From: Lepturacanthus savala
Taxonomy: Eukaryota; Chordata; Actinopteri; Scombriformes; Trichiuridae
Direction of reading: 5' to 3'
DNA: 64,000 bases
NCBI GenBank assembly: GCA_030544235.1
Contig: CM060477.1
Span: 30,127,387 to 30,191,386, forward strand
Shown: piece after piece, positions 38,208 to 47,839 of the stretch
Numbering within the stretch: position 1 is the first letter of the stretch
How the letters are laid out: each line of letters begins with the position of its first letter
The notes under the pieces: model-generated
Databases searched by the model: none
The model's input: only the letters and a program-made list of their open reading frames with translations
What the model was told of the DNA's origin: nothing
Made by a program: the position numbers and the translations under genes

Positions 38208-41200
38208 TCAGCTGTGATTTAAAAGCAGTGAGAGTTGCAGAGACCTGCAGGTCTCTGGGAGTTTGTTCCAGATCTGTGGGGCATAGAAACTGAACGCTGC
38301 TTCTCCATGTTTAGTTCTGACTCTAGGAACAGAGAGCAGACCTGATCCAGATGATCTAAGAGGTCTGGATGGTTCATAAGGGGTCAGCAGATCTGCAATA
38401 TACCTAGGCCCTAGACCATTCAGGGCTTTATAAACCAGTAAGAGTATTTTAAAGTGAATTCTTTGGCAGACAGGAAGCCAGTGCAAGGACCTTAGAACTG
38501 GACTGATGTGGTCTACTTTTTTAGTCCTAGTCAGGACTCGAGCGGCAGCATTTTGAATCAGCTGCAGCTGTCTGATTGACTTTTTAGAGAAGCCTGTAAA
38601 GACCCCGTTGCAGTAGTCTAGTCTACTGAAAATAAAAGCATGGACAAGCTTTTCCAAATCTTGCTGAGACATAAGACCTTTAATCCTTGATATATTCTTC
38701 AGGTGGTAGTAGGCTGACTTTGTAACAGTTTTTATGTGACTATTGAAATTCAAGTCTGAGTCCATAACTACACCCAGATTTCTAGCTTGGTTTGTAGGCT
38801 TTAACATTGCTGATTGAAGATGAGCGCTGACTTTCAATCGTTCTGCCTTGGCTCCAAAAACAATTACCTCAGTTTTATCTTTGTTTAATTGGAGAAAGTT
38901 CTGGCACATCCAATCATTAATTTGTTCAATGCATTTACTCAGTGTTTGTATTGGATTATGATCTCCTGGTGATATACTGATGTAAATTTGTGTGTCATCT
39001 GCATAATTATGGTAACTTATTTTATTTTCTTTCATAATCTTAGCGAGTGGGAGCATGTAAATGTTGAATAGTAGAGGCCCCAGAATTGAACCTTGGGGGA
39101 CCCCACAGCTTATGTCTATATGTTCAGATGTGTAGTTGCCTATAGACACAAAGTAGTCTCTGTCCTTTAAGTAGGATTCAACCCATTTTAGTGCTGTGCC
39201 AGTAAGTCCCACCCAGTTCTCCAGTCGGTGTAATAATATGTTGTGGTCAACCGTGTCAAATGCGGCACTGAGATCCAGTAATACTAAGACTGAAATTTTG
39301 CCATTGTCTGTGTTTATGCGGATGTCATTACAGACCTTAACTAGAGCAGTCTCAGTGCTGTGGTGGGGTCGGAAACCTGACTGGAAGACATCAAAACAGT
39401 TGTTCAGTGTCATATAGTTAGTCAGCTGTCTAAAAACTGCTTTTTCAATTATTTTACTTAAGAACGGAAGGTTTGATATGGGCCTGTAGTTATTCATTAC
39501 TGTATTGTCCAGATTATTCTTTTTTAGCAGTGGCTTGATGACTGCAGTTTTTAGGGCCTGTGGGAACACACCTGACACAAGTGACGTGTTTACAATGTGC
39601 AGGAGATCTGAGGTCATACAGGTAGAAACTTTTTTAAAAAAGCTTGTTGGCAGAATATCCAGACAGCAAGAGGAGGATTTGAGATGTTGTATAATGTCCT
39701 CCAGATTTTTATGGTTGATTGGATTAAATTTTGTCATGCCATCACAACTGATTTTGAGTTCACACTGGGACGACACATATCCTGTACCTGGCATGGAGGA
39801 GGTGACTGCTTGTCTAATTTTGAAAATTTTGTCAGTGAAGAAGGAGGCAAACTCATTGCAGGCTCTGGTGGATACAAGTTCAGGGGCTACTGACACAGGG
39901 GGGTTTGTTAGCCTATCGACAGTAGCAAACAGAGTATGTGAATTATTTTTGTTTTTGGAGATAATGTCAGAGAAAAAGGACTGCCTTGCTTTTCTCAATT
40001 CAAGATTATAAAGCCTAAGTTTCTCTTTATAGATGTCATAATGCACCTGAAGATTAGTTTTTCGCCACCTGCGTTCAGCTTTCCGGCATTCTCTTTTACC
40101 GATTCTGACCAGCATTTCATTTCTCCATGGAGATCTCTTTTTGCCAGAGATAATCTTCACTTTCACCGGTGCAAAGGCATCAATAAGATTTGTAACTTTC
40201 CTGTTGAAGTTTTCTAAAAGTTCATTCACTGTAGTGTAGGGGGTGGCAGGTGTCGGAGAGAAAGCCTGGATAAACATTTCTCTAGTGTTATCAGTGATGT
40301 ACCGTTTTGATATTACCTCTGTTTGAACACTTCTATGTGTGGAGAAAGTGCTCTTAAAGAACACACAGGAATGGTCAGACAAACCAACATCAGTCACCTC
40401 AACCTTAGAAATGTTTAAACCTTTAGAGATAATTAAATCCAAAGTGTGACCTTTGATATGTGTTGGTTCCGTTACATGTTGAATTAATCCATAATTTTCA
40501 AGGACACAACACAGTTCTTTAGCACTGCTGTCCTGAGCATTATCCACATGAATGTTAAAATCACCAACAATAATAACATAGTCAAAGTCAATGCAGGTTA
40601 CAGACAGCAGTTCAGAAAAGTCATCAAAAAAGTTTGCACAATATATTGGTGGCCTATAAATATTCAGAAAAACTGCCCGGGGCGAGGAATTTAACTGAAG
40701 GGCGACATATTCAAATGAATTAAAATGTCCATATAACATCTGTTTGCATTTGAGGGAGACATTAAACAATATGGCAACTCCACCCCCTCTCTTTCCCACC
40801 CGAGTTTCACTTATAAAACTGAAGTTTGGAGGGGTTGACTCAATGAGCATGGTTGCAGTGTTATCTGGGTTCAACCATGTTTCAGTTAAAAACATAAAAT
40901 CAAGGTTGTGTTGAATAATAAAATCATTAATTAAGAAGGTTTTCCCCACTAAGGACCTAACATTTAGTAAGGCCAGACTCAGTGTTTCACCGTTTTCCTC
41001 AGCTGGTTGTGGAAGACAAGGAAACACTGGAATGTTTCGAGGTTGATATGCTATCATTAATAAGTTGTCCGCTTTAATTGAACCCCCTTTTTTTTTTCTC
41101 ATAACCGATCTTCTGTTACCTGTCATCACAGGGATTGAGAAAGCTACCTGAACTCCATAGGGCCCTGACTTTTCCTGGAGAACATTATTGATCTTAGTAT

Positions 41201-41219
41201 TGTAGCCTGGACCCGGCAC
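38208..41219 (-). CDS. LINE A ORF2: endonuclease-reverse transcriptase
   Basis: A 1003-codon frame. Residues ~80-290 form an APE-type endonuclease: LNVRSL (85-90), LTETWL (111-116), GDFNIHVD (219-226) and LSDHS (280-284). These residues nick target DNA for target-primed reverse transcription. Residues ~550-820 form the reverse transcriptase: [13 protein letters not shown] (577-589), [12 protein letters not shown] (648-659), GVPQGSILGPLLF (706-718) and the catalytic YADD (739-742). The C-terminal part has SRLDYCN and HISPVLRSLHWLPV. The first codon given is GTG. The first ATG is residue 32 (about 41126), still upstream of the endonuclease. The end looks shifted: the expected TLTAFKSQLKTFLF tail lies in another frame at the stop, suggesting a single-base indel. 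Otherwise no break is visible. Confidence 0.95.
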   Translation of the reverse strand: MPGPGYNTKINNVLQEKSGPYGVQVAFSIPVMTGNRRSVMRKKKGGSIKADNLLMIAYQPRNIPVFPCLPQPAEENGETLSLALLNVRSLVGKTFLINDFIIQHNLDFMFLTETWLNPDNTATMLIESTPPNFSFISETRVGKRGGGVAILFNVSLKCKQMLYGHFNSFEYVALQLNSSPRAVFLNIYRPPIYCANFFDDFSELLSVTCIDFDYVIIVGDFNIHVDNAQDSSAKELCCVLENYGLIQHVTEPTHIKGHTLDLIISKGLNISKVEVTDVGLSDHSCVFFKSTFSTHRSVQTEVISKRYITDNTREMFIQAFSPTPATPYTTVNELLENFNRKVTNLIDAFAPVKVKIISGKKRSPWRNEMLVRIGKRECRKAERRWRKTNLQVHYDIYKEKLRLYNLELRKARQSFFSDIISKNKNNSHTLFATVDRLTNPPVSVAPELVSTRACNEFASFFTDKIFKIRQAVTSSMPGTGYVSSQCELKISCDGMTKFNPINHKNLEDIIQHLKSSSCCLDILPTSFFKKVSTCMTSDLLHIVNTSLVSGVFPQALKTAVIKPLLKKNNLDNTVMNNYRPISNLPFLSKIIEKAVFRQLTNYMTLNNCFDVFQSGFRPHHSTETALVKVCNDIRINTDNGKISVLVLLDLSAAFDTVDHNILLHRLENWVGLTGTALKWVESYLKDRDYFVSIGNYTSEHIDISCGVPQGSILGPLLFNIYMLPLAKIMKENKISYHNYADDTQIYISISPGDHNPIQTLSKCIEQINDWMCQNFLQLNKDKTEVIVFGAKAERLKVSAHLQSAMLKPTNQARNLGVVMDSDLNFNSHIKTVTKSAYYHLKNISRIKGLMSQQDLEKLVHAFIFSRLDYCNGVFTGFSKKSIRQLQLIQNAAARVLTRTKKVDHISPVLRSLHWLPVCQRIHFKILLLVYKALNGLGPRYIADLLTPYEPSRPLRSSGSGLLSVPRVRTKHGEAAFSFYAPQIWNKLPETCRSLQLSLLLNHS

Positions 41220-41222
41220 ATA

Positions 41223-42761
41223 TCAGTCAGACTCACAGATGGCATGTTTCAGAGGAGGTGGGGGGGCTCTGTGACTTTTTGATGATGGTTCTTTCCAGCG
41301 TGGTGGAGTGGGGGGGGCTGGACGATAAGGGGGGTTAAGGGAAAAAGGTATGGGTGTTTGGCGTGGTGTAAGTTGGATTCCAATAGTGACAAGTTCATTC
41401 ATCCTGTCCGTGAAATCTGGGAGTGAGGAATCCAGAGATGATGAATCCAGAGAGACTGAGGGGCTGGGCGGGGTCAGGGGGGGTTGCTGGTCTGTTGGGC
41501 CTGGGATAGACTCCTCTTGTTGGGGTGAAGATGATGACGTTGCCTCTTTCTGAGTCAGCTGTCTTACAACAGCTGACTCTGGCGATACCAACTCTTCTCC
41601 AGAGCGTTGTCTTATCAGTTGTTTTGTCCGTTGTTTTGGAACATCTTGCCTCTTGTCCTTGGCAAGGACTGCTTGTGCCTGACGCACAAAATAGAACATG
41701 TTGGAGCCTAATAGCTGTACTCCTGATTTGTTGAGGCAAAATCCATTTGTCTTGAAGAAATGTCTGCGTTCCCAGAAAATGTTGAAATTGTCAATAAAAT
41801 TCACAGATTGAGTGGCACATGCATCTTTGAGCCATCGGTTGAGCATCATCAGCCTGCTGAATCTCTCATCTCCTCCTCGAACTGTTGGTAGTGGTCCACT
41901 GATGAACACCCTAGGATTCAGGGATTTAATTTTGTTCATCAAATCAATAAAGTCCTGTTTCAATAACTCTGATTTTTGCTTGACAACATCAAGGGCTCCT
42001 GTGTGTATGACCAGAGATTTGACTGTTGGATGCTCAGCAGCGATCCCCAGAATTTTCTCTGAGATATCCGACACCATGTCATTGGTAAAACAGAGAACTT
42101 TGGTGTTTTTCTTGCTGCAAAAGCGTTTTATCTCCTTCACGGCTGCATCGCCCACTATCAGCGTTTGAGGCCCAGTAGTTAGCTCTTCCTGCAGCCTTTT
42201 ATTATATTTTATTTTTTTTGATTTAGACTCATACCTTTCTCTTATGCTGGGATAGGAGCTTTCTTTTGGGGAGTCAGGGTCTTGTAAAAGTGGAGCAAAT
42301 CTGTTCTCTAGTAGAATCCCTGTGGTTTGGGACGATTTGCTCTTACTTTTTGTTGTAGCCACAGTCCAGGGCTGTTTTCTCCTCAGTACTGGTGTTGAAG
42401 AAACACTCCTCCGCAACGGCAATGCAGGCCACTCAGCTTCATCAAGAGTCTCTGGGTGCAGGATTCTGCCTGTTAGCCGGCTTTCCATGCGGGGAAGCGA
42501 TTTATCTTTACACGTTTTATGCTTTGGCTTTGCACCAAGAGAGTTCCAGGAAGGACTGCTGGTTAACTCCTGATTCTTGGTGGTGCTAAGTAGCTGACTG
42601 TTAGCCTGCTCCTTTCCACTGATTTGGGTCATCGGAAGAGTGGTTTCATTCCCATATTGACCATTTACCTCCCAGTTTACTTCAAGCCGCTGAACTTTCA
42701 TCTCCAGTACTGTTATCATCTGAAGAAGTTTGTAGTAGTCGTCCTCGGAGAAGGGAGGCAT
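41223..42761 (-). CDS. LINE A ORF1: RNA-binding/esterase-like protein
   Basis: A 512-codon frame starting MPPFSEDDYYKLLQMITVLE, with a predicted coiled coil at residues ~8-30 and a basic Ser/Lys-rich middle. A domain at ~200-365 resembles the SGNH (GDSL) esterase-like domain of CR1/L2 ORF1 proteins. The block I position reads LIVGDAAVKE, with Ala where the family has the nucleophile Ser. The block III position reads IHTGALDV instead of GxND, so esterase activity is doubtful. The C-terminus is Pro/Ser-rich. The family protein is thought to bind element RNA. The stop TGA (41223-41225) lies just before ORF2, suggesting reinitiation, although ORF2 has no ATG at the junction in frame. Confidence 0.88.
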   Translation of the reverse strand: MPPFSEDDYYKLLQMITVLEMKVQRLEVNWEVNGQYGNETTLPMTQISGKEQANSQLLSTTKNQELTSSPSWNSLGAKPKHKTCKDKSLPRMESRLTGRILHPETLDEAEWPALPLRRSVSSTPVLRRKQPWTVATTKSKSKSSQTTGILLENRFAPLLQDPDSPKESSYPSIRERYESKSKKIKYNKRLQEELTTGPQTLIVGDAAVKEIKRFCSKKNTKVLCFTNDMVSDISEKILGIAAEHPTVKSLVIHTGALDVVKQKSELLKQDFIDLMNKIKSLNPRVFISGPLPTVRGGDERFSRLMMLNRWLKDACATQSVNFIDNFNIFWERRHFFKTNGFCLNKSGVQLLGSNMFYFVRQAQAVLAKDKRQDVPKQRTKQLIRQRSGEELVSPESAVVRQLTQKEATSSSSPQQEESIPGPTDQQPPLTPPSPSVSLDSSSLDSSLPDFTDRMNELVTIGIQLTPRQTPIPFSLNPPYRPAPPTPPRWKEPSSKSHRAPPPPLKHAICESD

Positions 42762-43057
42762 CTTGCTGCTAATTAGCTTTGGTTAGCGGCAGCTCTCAGT
42801 CCCAGTCGCTATAGTGCAGGCTTATGCTGCTGATAGGCCACACTGAATGATAAGGTCGTAAAAATGTCCAAAAGTAACAGTAGCCAACTGTATTAAAAGA
42901 AACAGTAGTCCTGATGATTAGTAGGTATCCAGAAGCATTTCTTGTTATCTCCCACAGAGAAAAGCACAAATATAAGCGGAAAAATGCAGCAGAGGCAAGA
43001 GCAAAGCAGAGCAAGAGCAAAGCAGAAAAGCGTCTGCACTGTAAGGAAGCAGGAAGT

Positions 43058-43058
<1 letters not shown>
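42762..43058 (-). mobile_element. LINE A 5' untranslated region
   Basis: About 300 bp between the ORF1 ATG and the A run. It has no open frame of note and would contain any internal Pol II promoter of the element. No TATA box was noticed. The true 5' end could not be fixed because no clear target duplication was found. Confidence 0.55.

Positions 43059-43104
<46 letters not shown>
43059..43104. repeat. 46-base A run (plus strand) at the LINE A 5' junction
   Basis: An uninterrupted run of 46 A on plus, that is T on the coding strand of both LINEs, sits exactly between LINE A and the resumption of LINE B. It is on the wrong side to be LINE A's own tail. Confidence 0.95.
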
Positions 43105-43106
<2 letters not shown>

Positions 43107-43243
43107 TGAAAGAAGGCTGTTCTACAGGATTAATATGAGCTTTAAATGATAAGTCTGGCTCAAATAAAACTCCTAGGTTTTTAACTGTGGTGCTAGAGGC
43201 TATCTTCACATTATCTAGAGTTACTAGTTGCTCAGATAGGGAC
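43105..43243 (-). pseudogene. LINE B ORF2 central fragment
   Basis: The minus frame reads SEQLVTLDNVKIASS, then TTVKNLGVLFEPDLSFKAHI, then PVEQPSFT. This is the region after the YADD box in CR1/L2 ORF2. It is cut on the left by LINE A and the A run, and on the right by the solo LTR. Joining it to 44092 restores the order of the conserved blocks. Confidence 0.9.
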
Positions 43244-44086
43244 TGTGATGGCCACAGTTGTGGCCACACAACCATAAAGGTCTGTAACCATCTGCACTCA
43301 CACACTTGGTTATAGTTAAGTTTTGTTTATACACATTATATATTCAGTTATTAGTTTACATTAGTTACATTAGTTTACAAAACAATAAAGTGTTATGAAA
43401 CAGAAAATATGTGATTTGTTCCAATAAATATTGGAACAAATCACATATTTTCTGTTTCATAACACTTTATTGTTTTGACAGTACATTAGTTTTCTATTTG
43501 AAGCGCGCACATTTAGTTAGCTTTTGTACAGTCTTTGTTTAGTATAGTTTCCTAATTTCTGTTTTCTTTGAGTTTCCGGTGCTGTTGCTCCTGTTGCTGG
43601 GAGCTAGGAAGGCCGGGTTAAAGGGATCCGCCCCACAAGCTCAGCCATTTTGTGGAAGAGTGATTGGACCAACCCAGTGCCTGCACTTCATGGGGGGGGA
43701 TTTATTGCTTTGTTTACTCTTTTTAGACAATTAGTAATTTCATTTGGTTTGATTAAGTATAGATTCTGTTTATTCTAATAAGTTAATTGTCCTGATGTGT
43801 TTGTTAGTAAGCTAGCTGTTTGTTGTGTTTAGTGTTTGTTAACCCCTTGTGTTTGAATATGGGCTGATCACCCACTATATAAGCTCCCCTTTTGTGTTCA
43901 GTTGGGAGGTCTGTTCGTTTTGTCTTCTGTTAGTTTGTTCAGTTGATGGTTTGTTAATTTGACCTCTTTTATGGGCCCAATTTTTATTATTTTTGGAAAT
44001 TTTTTTTGCATACTTTGGGTAAATAAAGACCCCTTTTTGAAAATACCACCTGTCGTCCTCATTGCCGACTGACTCGGTCCCTCACA
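43244..44086 (+). mobile_element. Solo LTR, 843 bp
   Basis: It begins TGTGATGG and ends CCCTCACA, so its termini are the inverted TGTGA...TCACA expected of an LTR. It is flanked by GGGAC (43239-43243) and GAGAC (44087-44091), a 5-bp target duplication with one substitution. Removing the element and one GAGAC restores the LINE B codons for R-E-S-L-S-E-Q. A TATA-like TATATAAG lies at 43876 and AATAAA at 44022, both on plus, consistent with U3, R and U5 order. No internal retroelement genes are present, so it is a solo LTR, the usual result of recombination between two LTRs. Superfamily not determined. Confidence 0.87.
43378..43477. repeat. 100-bp near-perfect palindrome in the solo LTR
   Basis: Two 49-bp arms (43378-43426 and 43429-43477) are perfect reverse complements separated by AA. 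The arm begins CAAAACAATAAAGTG and ends TTGTTCCAATA. The palindrome ends abruptly on both sides. Confidence 0.97.
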
Positions 44087-44091
44087 GAGAC

Positions 44092-46100
44092 TCTCTAACA
44101 CTTTTAGTGCCTAATATATATAACTTCTGTTTTATCAGGGTTAAGTAACAGATAGTTAACATCCAGGTCTTTATGTCTCCAACACAGGTACTTAGTTTAT
44201 GTACTAGCCTGATCTGATCAGGTTTAATTGATAAGTATAGCTGTGTGTCATCTGTGTAGCAGTGGAAATTTATGCCATGTTTTCTAATAATATTACCCAA
44301 GGGCAGCATATATAGAGTAAACTAAATGGGCCCTAGGACTGACCCTTGTGGGACACCATAGGTGACTCTAGTATGATGATGATTGCTGGTTAACGCTAAC
44401 AAACTGGAACCTATTAGATAAATAGGATTTAAACCAGGAGAGAGCGGATCCTCTAATGCCTATGTCCTGTTCCAATCTCTGCAGTAAGATGCTATGGTCG
44501 ATTGTGTCAAACGCAGCACTTAGATCCAGCAGGACCAGAACCGAGCCCAGCCCATCATCAGCAGCCAGCAACAAGTCATTAGTGACCTTGACTAGTGCTG
44601 TTTCAGTGCTGTGATGGGCCCGAAAACCAGACTGAAACTCTTCAAATAAACTATTGTCCTGTAAGTGCTGACACAGCTGTTTAACTACCACTCTTTCAAG
44701 AACTTTTGAAAGAAAGGGTAGATTTGAAATTGGCCTGTAGTTTACTAAAATATCTGGCTCAAGAGTGTTTTTCTTTAAGAGTGGTTTAATGACTGCGTGT
44801 TTAAAAGCCTGCGGCACGTATCCAGTTATTAGGGACATGTTAATTATATCTAAGATATTATCAATAATTAAGGGCAGCGTCTCTTTAAGTAGTTTAGTTG
44901 GAATTGGATCTAAAATACACGTAGTTGACTTAGATGAGATAATGATTTTAGTTATCTGGGCTGGGTCTGCAGCGGTGAATTTATCCAGTAATATTACTGG
45001 GTTTAAAGCAGCTTCTAAGCTACAGCCTGAGCTTCCTCAGTGCTGATGTTAGGAAGGATTGGCTTATAAGCCAATAGACTGTTCTTCCAGGCCCTGAGGG
45101 AATGATCTGTGCGGGAGCAGCACCACAGCTTTTCTAATTTACGTGTAGCTTTTTTAAGGGAACGGGTTTCAGTATTATACCAGGGAGATAATGTCCTGGG
45201 TCTAACAGTTTTACATTTTAATGGGGCTACCAGGTCTAAAGCACTATGGAGGGTGTGCATCGTATTTTCAACTAACTCATCACATGTAGCAGGACACAAC
45301 ATGTCTGAGCTGCTGTTCTCATAATTATATGTGGGGGTGAATATAGGCTGAATTATCTCTATATATTTACTGAATGGTCACATAATGTACTTTTCATTTC
45401 ATTTCTAACTACTGGTGAGGGATTATCATTCATTATAAACTGAAAGGTAATTAGGAAGTGATCTGAAAGAACTGGATTATGGGGGAGAACAACAAGGTCA
45501 CTAATCTCAATACCATAAGTTAAAACCAGATCCAGGGTGTGCTTGTGACTGTGGGTTGGTTTATTTACATTTTGAGTAAAGCCAATTCCATCTAGTATGC
45601 TGCCAAAAGTGTTACTTAGAGAATCACTATTGTTATCAACATGTATGTTAAAGTCTCCTACAATTACAATTTTGTCATAGTTTAACAATATACTGGACAG
45701 AAAGTTGACTGAAATGACTGATAGTTATGATTATTTTTGGGACTAACACCTAAACTAGAGTGCGAGATGACTGCAACTCCTCCACCTCGACCAGTGCTTC
45801 TAGCTGTATGAAAGTTAATATGACTAGGTGGAGTGGATTCATTGAGACTCACATACTCATCCTGCTGGAGCCAAGTTTCTGTTAATGCTAAAATATCCAA
45901 TTTATAATCACAGACCAGATCATTTACCAGCAGAGATTTAGATGCTATAGACCTAATGTTTAGGAGTCTGCATTTTATAAGTTTATTGGATGTTACTTTG
46001 GTTTTGTTTCTACAGGGAATTATTTTTATTAAATTGTTCTTTGTCTTATAGGCCTTCTAATGCTAGGTTTATTAAAGCTAGGTTTATTAAAGTTAGGTTT
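44092..46100 (-). pseudogene. LINE B ORF2 endonuclease and RT, degraded
   Basis: Successive minus frames give the ORF2 order. They are LLNIRSIASKS (about 45950), LALTETWLQQDE (45870), a GRGGGVAVISH stretch, VGDFNIHVDNN (45660), VLSDHFLITFQF (45440), [17 protein letters not shown] (44730), [12 protein letters not shown] (44520) and [11 protein letters not shown] (44240). The RT active site therefore reads YTDD. Frameshifts or stops break it near 44310-44368, 44840-45015, 45302-45359 and 45682. The loss of several conserved segments and the breaks show that it is long dead. Confidence 0.92.
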
Positions 46101-46257
46101 ATTAAAGTTAGCTACACGGGGGATGGACACAGTCTCTATCTGCTTTCCTGAACCTGGGATATGTGACAGCTCAGGATGAGACGAGTGACTTACAGAGAAG
46201 TGTTTTACACTTCGACTCTGTGCCCGGGCCCCCACTCTATCGGGTCATTTAGGTAAA

Positions 46258-47090
46258 CTAAGTCTTGGGGCCATATTTCTGCTTAGGACAGAGGCTCCTT
46301 CCTGAGTCGGATGGATGCCATCTCTCTGGATGAGCCTGGTCTTTCCAATTATCAATAAAAACTATATCGTTTTTAGGGCACCACCTAGCTAACCAGCGGT
46401 TAAAGGATGAGAAGCGGGAGTACATCTCATCACTGACCAGATTGGGCAGGGGTCCAGAGAATGCTACGGTGTCAGCCATCGATTTAGCGAGTTTACACAC
46501 CGATTCTATGTTTAATTTCAGAATCTCTGATTGTCTCCGCCGGGCGTCGTTACCACCTGCATGGATCACGATGCGGTGGAATCTAGCCCTACTCTGCTTT
46601 AAAAGCCTGAGGTTACCTTCGATGTCACCGACTCTGGCCCCTGGATAACACCTAACAGACGCCGCTGGGTGCTTCACGTCTCTGACTATAGAACTTCCAA
46701 TTATGAGTGTGTCTGGTTCAGCCGGTGTGGCGCTGAGAGGATCAAACCTGTTACTGATGTGAAGCTGTTGGTGCACTACGTGTTTGCGCTTAGCACTACG
46801 TTTCCCTGTCTGTCACAAACCCGTCGCTACTCTTTCCCGGCTGCGCGGGACTCACTGGGGGGCTAACCATGCTAGCGTTTCTACCGCTGCAGGCACGGCC
46901 GGCGGTCCCTGCTGCTACCTGGCTAAAGCTAGGCTTAGCCTCCAAAGCACAGAGCCGTGCCTCTAACTCTGACACCCTAGCCTCCAGCCCTGACACTAAA
47001 CTACACTTTCTACAGCTACTCCTATCCTCAGTAAAGGAGGCCGGAGCAGAACAGACGGGAGGGAGAGAGCAGAGGGCTAGCCATGACTCG
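46258..47090 (-). pseudogene. LINE B ORF1 remnant (coiled coil plus esterase-like domain)
   Basis: At 46830-47040 the minus strand encodes a Cys-containing segment, SSCRKCSLVSGLEARVSELE, that leads into heptads of Leu/Glu/Ala suggesting a coiled coil. At 46258-46776 it encodes an SGNH-like domain with LIIGSSIVRDV, a clear block III IHAGGNDARRR, then SGPLPNLVSDEMYSRF and a terminal WHPSDSGRSL. Unlike LINE A, the block I Ser and the G-x-N-D motif are retained. The reading frame changes between the two parts. Confidence 0.85.
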
Positions 47091-47540
47091 GCTGGCAGCT
47101 AATGCTAGTAGAAGAGATGCGTTTAGTAGAAAAAACCTTTTGGTTAAGGTCAAACACTATCCTTTAGCTCGGGAAGCTTGGTGAGCCAACCGGAGTCTAA
47201 TTCAGATAATCACTAATTTCTCCGAATTGTAATTAGTTTGTAGATTAATTCACAATCAAGGAGCGCTAAACGAGAGCGTCTGGCAGCAACAACAGGCGAA
47301 CGTAACACACTCACCAGACCTGACGTCTCTTGGAGCCTTTTAGAGCCCAAACCAGCAGTTTCTCAGTTTCAATTATTCTGTACGACACAAACCAACTAAT
47401 AATTAGTCTTTGCTGCACCACAAACCAAATAACACAGACTGTTTAACTGACACAAGATTAAAGATGCAATGATGAATATTCACAGGATAAATGAACTGAA
47501 AATAAACTGAGTGAAACTTCACATCTGCTGCTTTAAAGAG
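47091..47540. other. LINE B 5' region or unique spacer, no gene seen
   Basis: AT-rich sequence between the LINE B ORF1 start and the 31-bp minisatellite. It may include the element's 5' untranslated part. No target duplication was found to set the boundary. Confidence 0.5.
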
Positions 47541-47564
47541 AGTGAAATAAAGTCACGAGTATAA

Positions 47565-47812
47565 TTTACTACAGAATACTAGTGTACTCTACTGCAGTAC
47601 TCCAGAATACCTGTGTACTTTACTGCAGTACTCCAGAATACTAGTGTACTCTACTGCAGTACTCCAGAATACCTGTGTACTTTACTGCAGTACTCCAGAA
47701 TACTTGTGTACTCTACTGCAGTACTCCATAATACCTGTGTACTGCAGTACTCCATAATACCTGTGTACTGCAGTACTCCATAATACCTGTGTACTGCAGT
47801 ACTTCATGTCCT
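47565..47812. repeat. 31/26-bp minisatellite (CTGCAGTACTCCA)
   Basis: Alternating 31-bp units (TACTGCAGTACTCCAGAATA followed by CCTGTGTACTT or CTAGTGTACTC) shorten to ~26 bp (ACTGCAGTACTCCATAATAC) on the right. It ends about 40 bp from the polyadenylation signal of the MHC gene. Confidence 0.9.
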
Positions 47813-47839
47813 GCAGCAGGTTATAAAGACACAGACTCA

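Larger units (their letters stand above)
37921..43058 (-). mobile_element. LINE A: nearly intact CR1/L2-type retrotransposon
   Basis: A ~5.1-kb minus-strand element. It consists of a 5' region (42762-43058), ORF1 (41223-42761), ORF2 (38208-41219), a ~270-bp 3' untranslated part and a terminal (GCAAG)4 on plus, that is (CTTGC)4 at the element's 3' end. The terminal block with GCTATACAAATAAAC is typical of fish L2-type elements. Both long frames are open, so the insertion is young compared with LINE B, into whose reverse transcriptase it landed. A 46-base A run (on plus) sits at its 5' junction. Confidence 0.93.
36551..47200 (-). mobile_element. LINE B: old CR1/L2-type non-LTR retrotransposon, interrupted
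   Basis: A single degraded minus-strand LINE can be followed through three interruptions. Its 3' end (GTTGGGCTATACAAATAAAC on minus) is at 36551, the ORF2 C-terminus at 37385-37919, a central fragment at 43105-43243, the bulk of ORF2 at 44092-46100 and ORF1 at 46258-47090. LINE A was inserted inside the reverse transcriptase region, and a solo LTR was inserted 5' of that. A 57-62-bp minisatellite has grown in its 3' untranslated part. The 5' boundary is uncertain (47100-47500). Confidence 0.88.

Noticed and set aside
39196..40011. Plus-strand open frames inside LINE A and similar ones at 41350-42589
   Set aside because: Antisense shadows of ORF1 and ORF2. No domain of their own.
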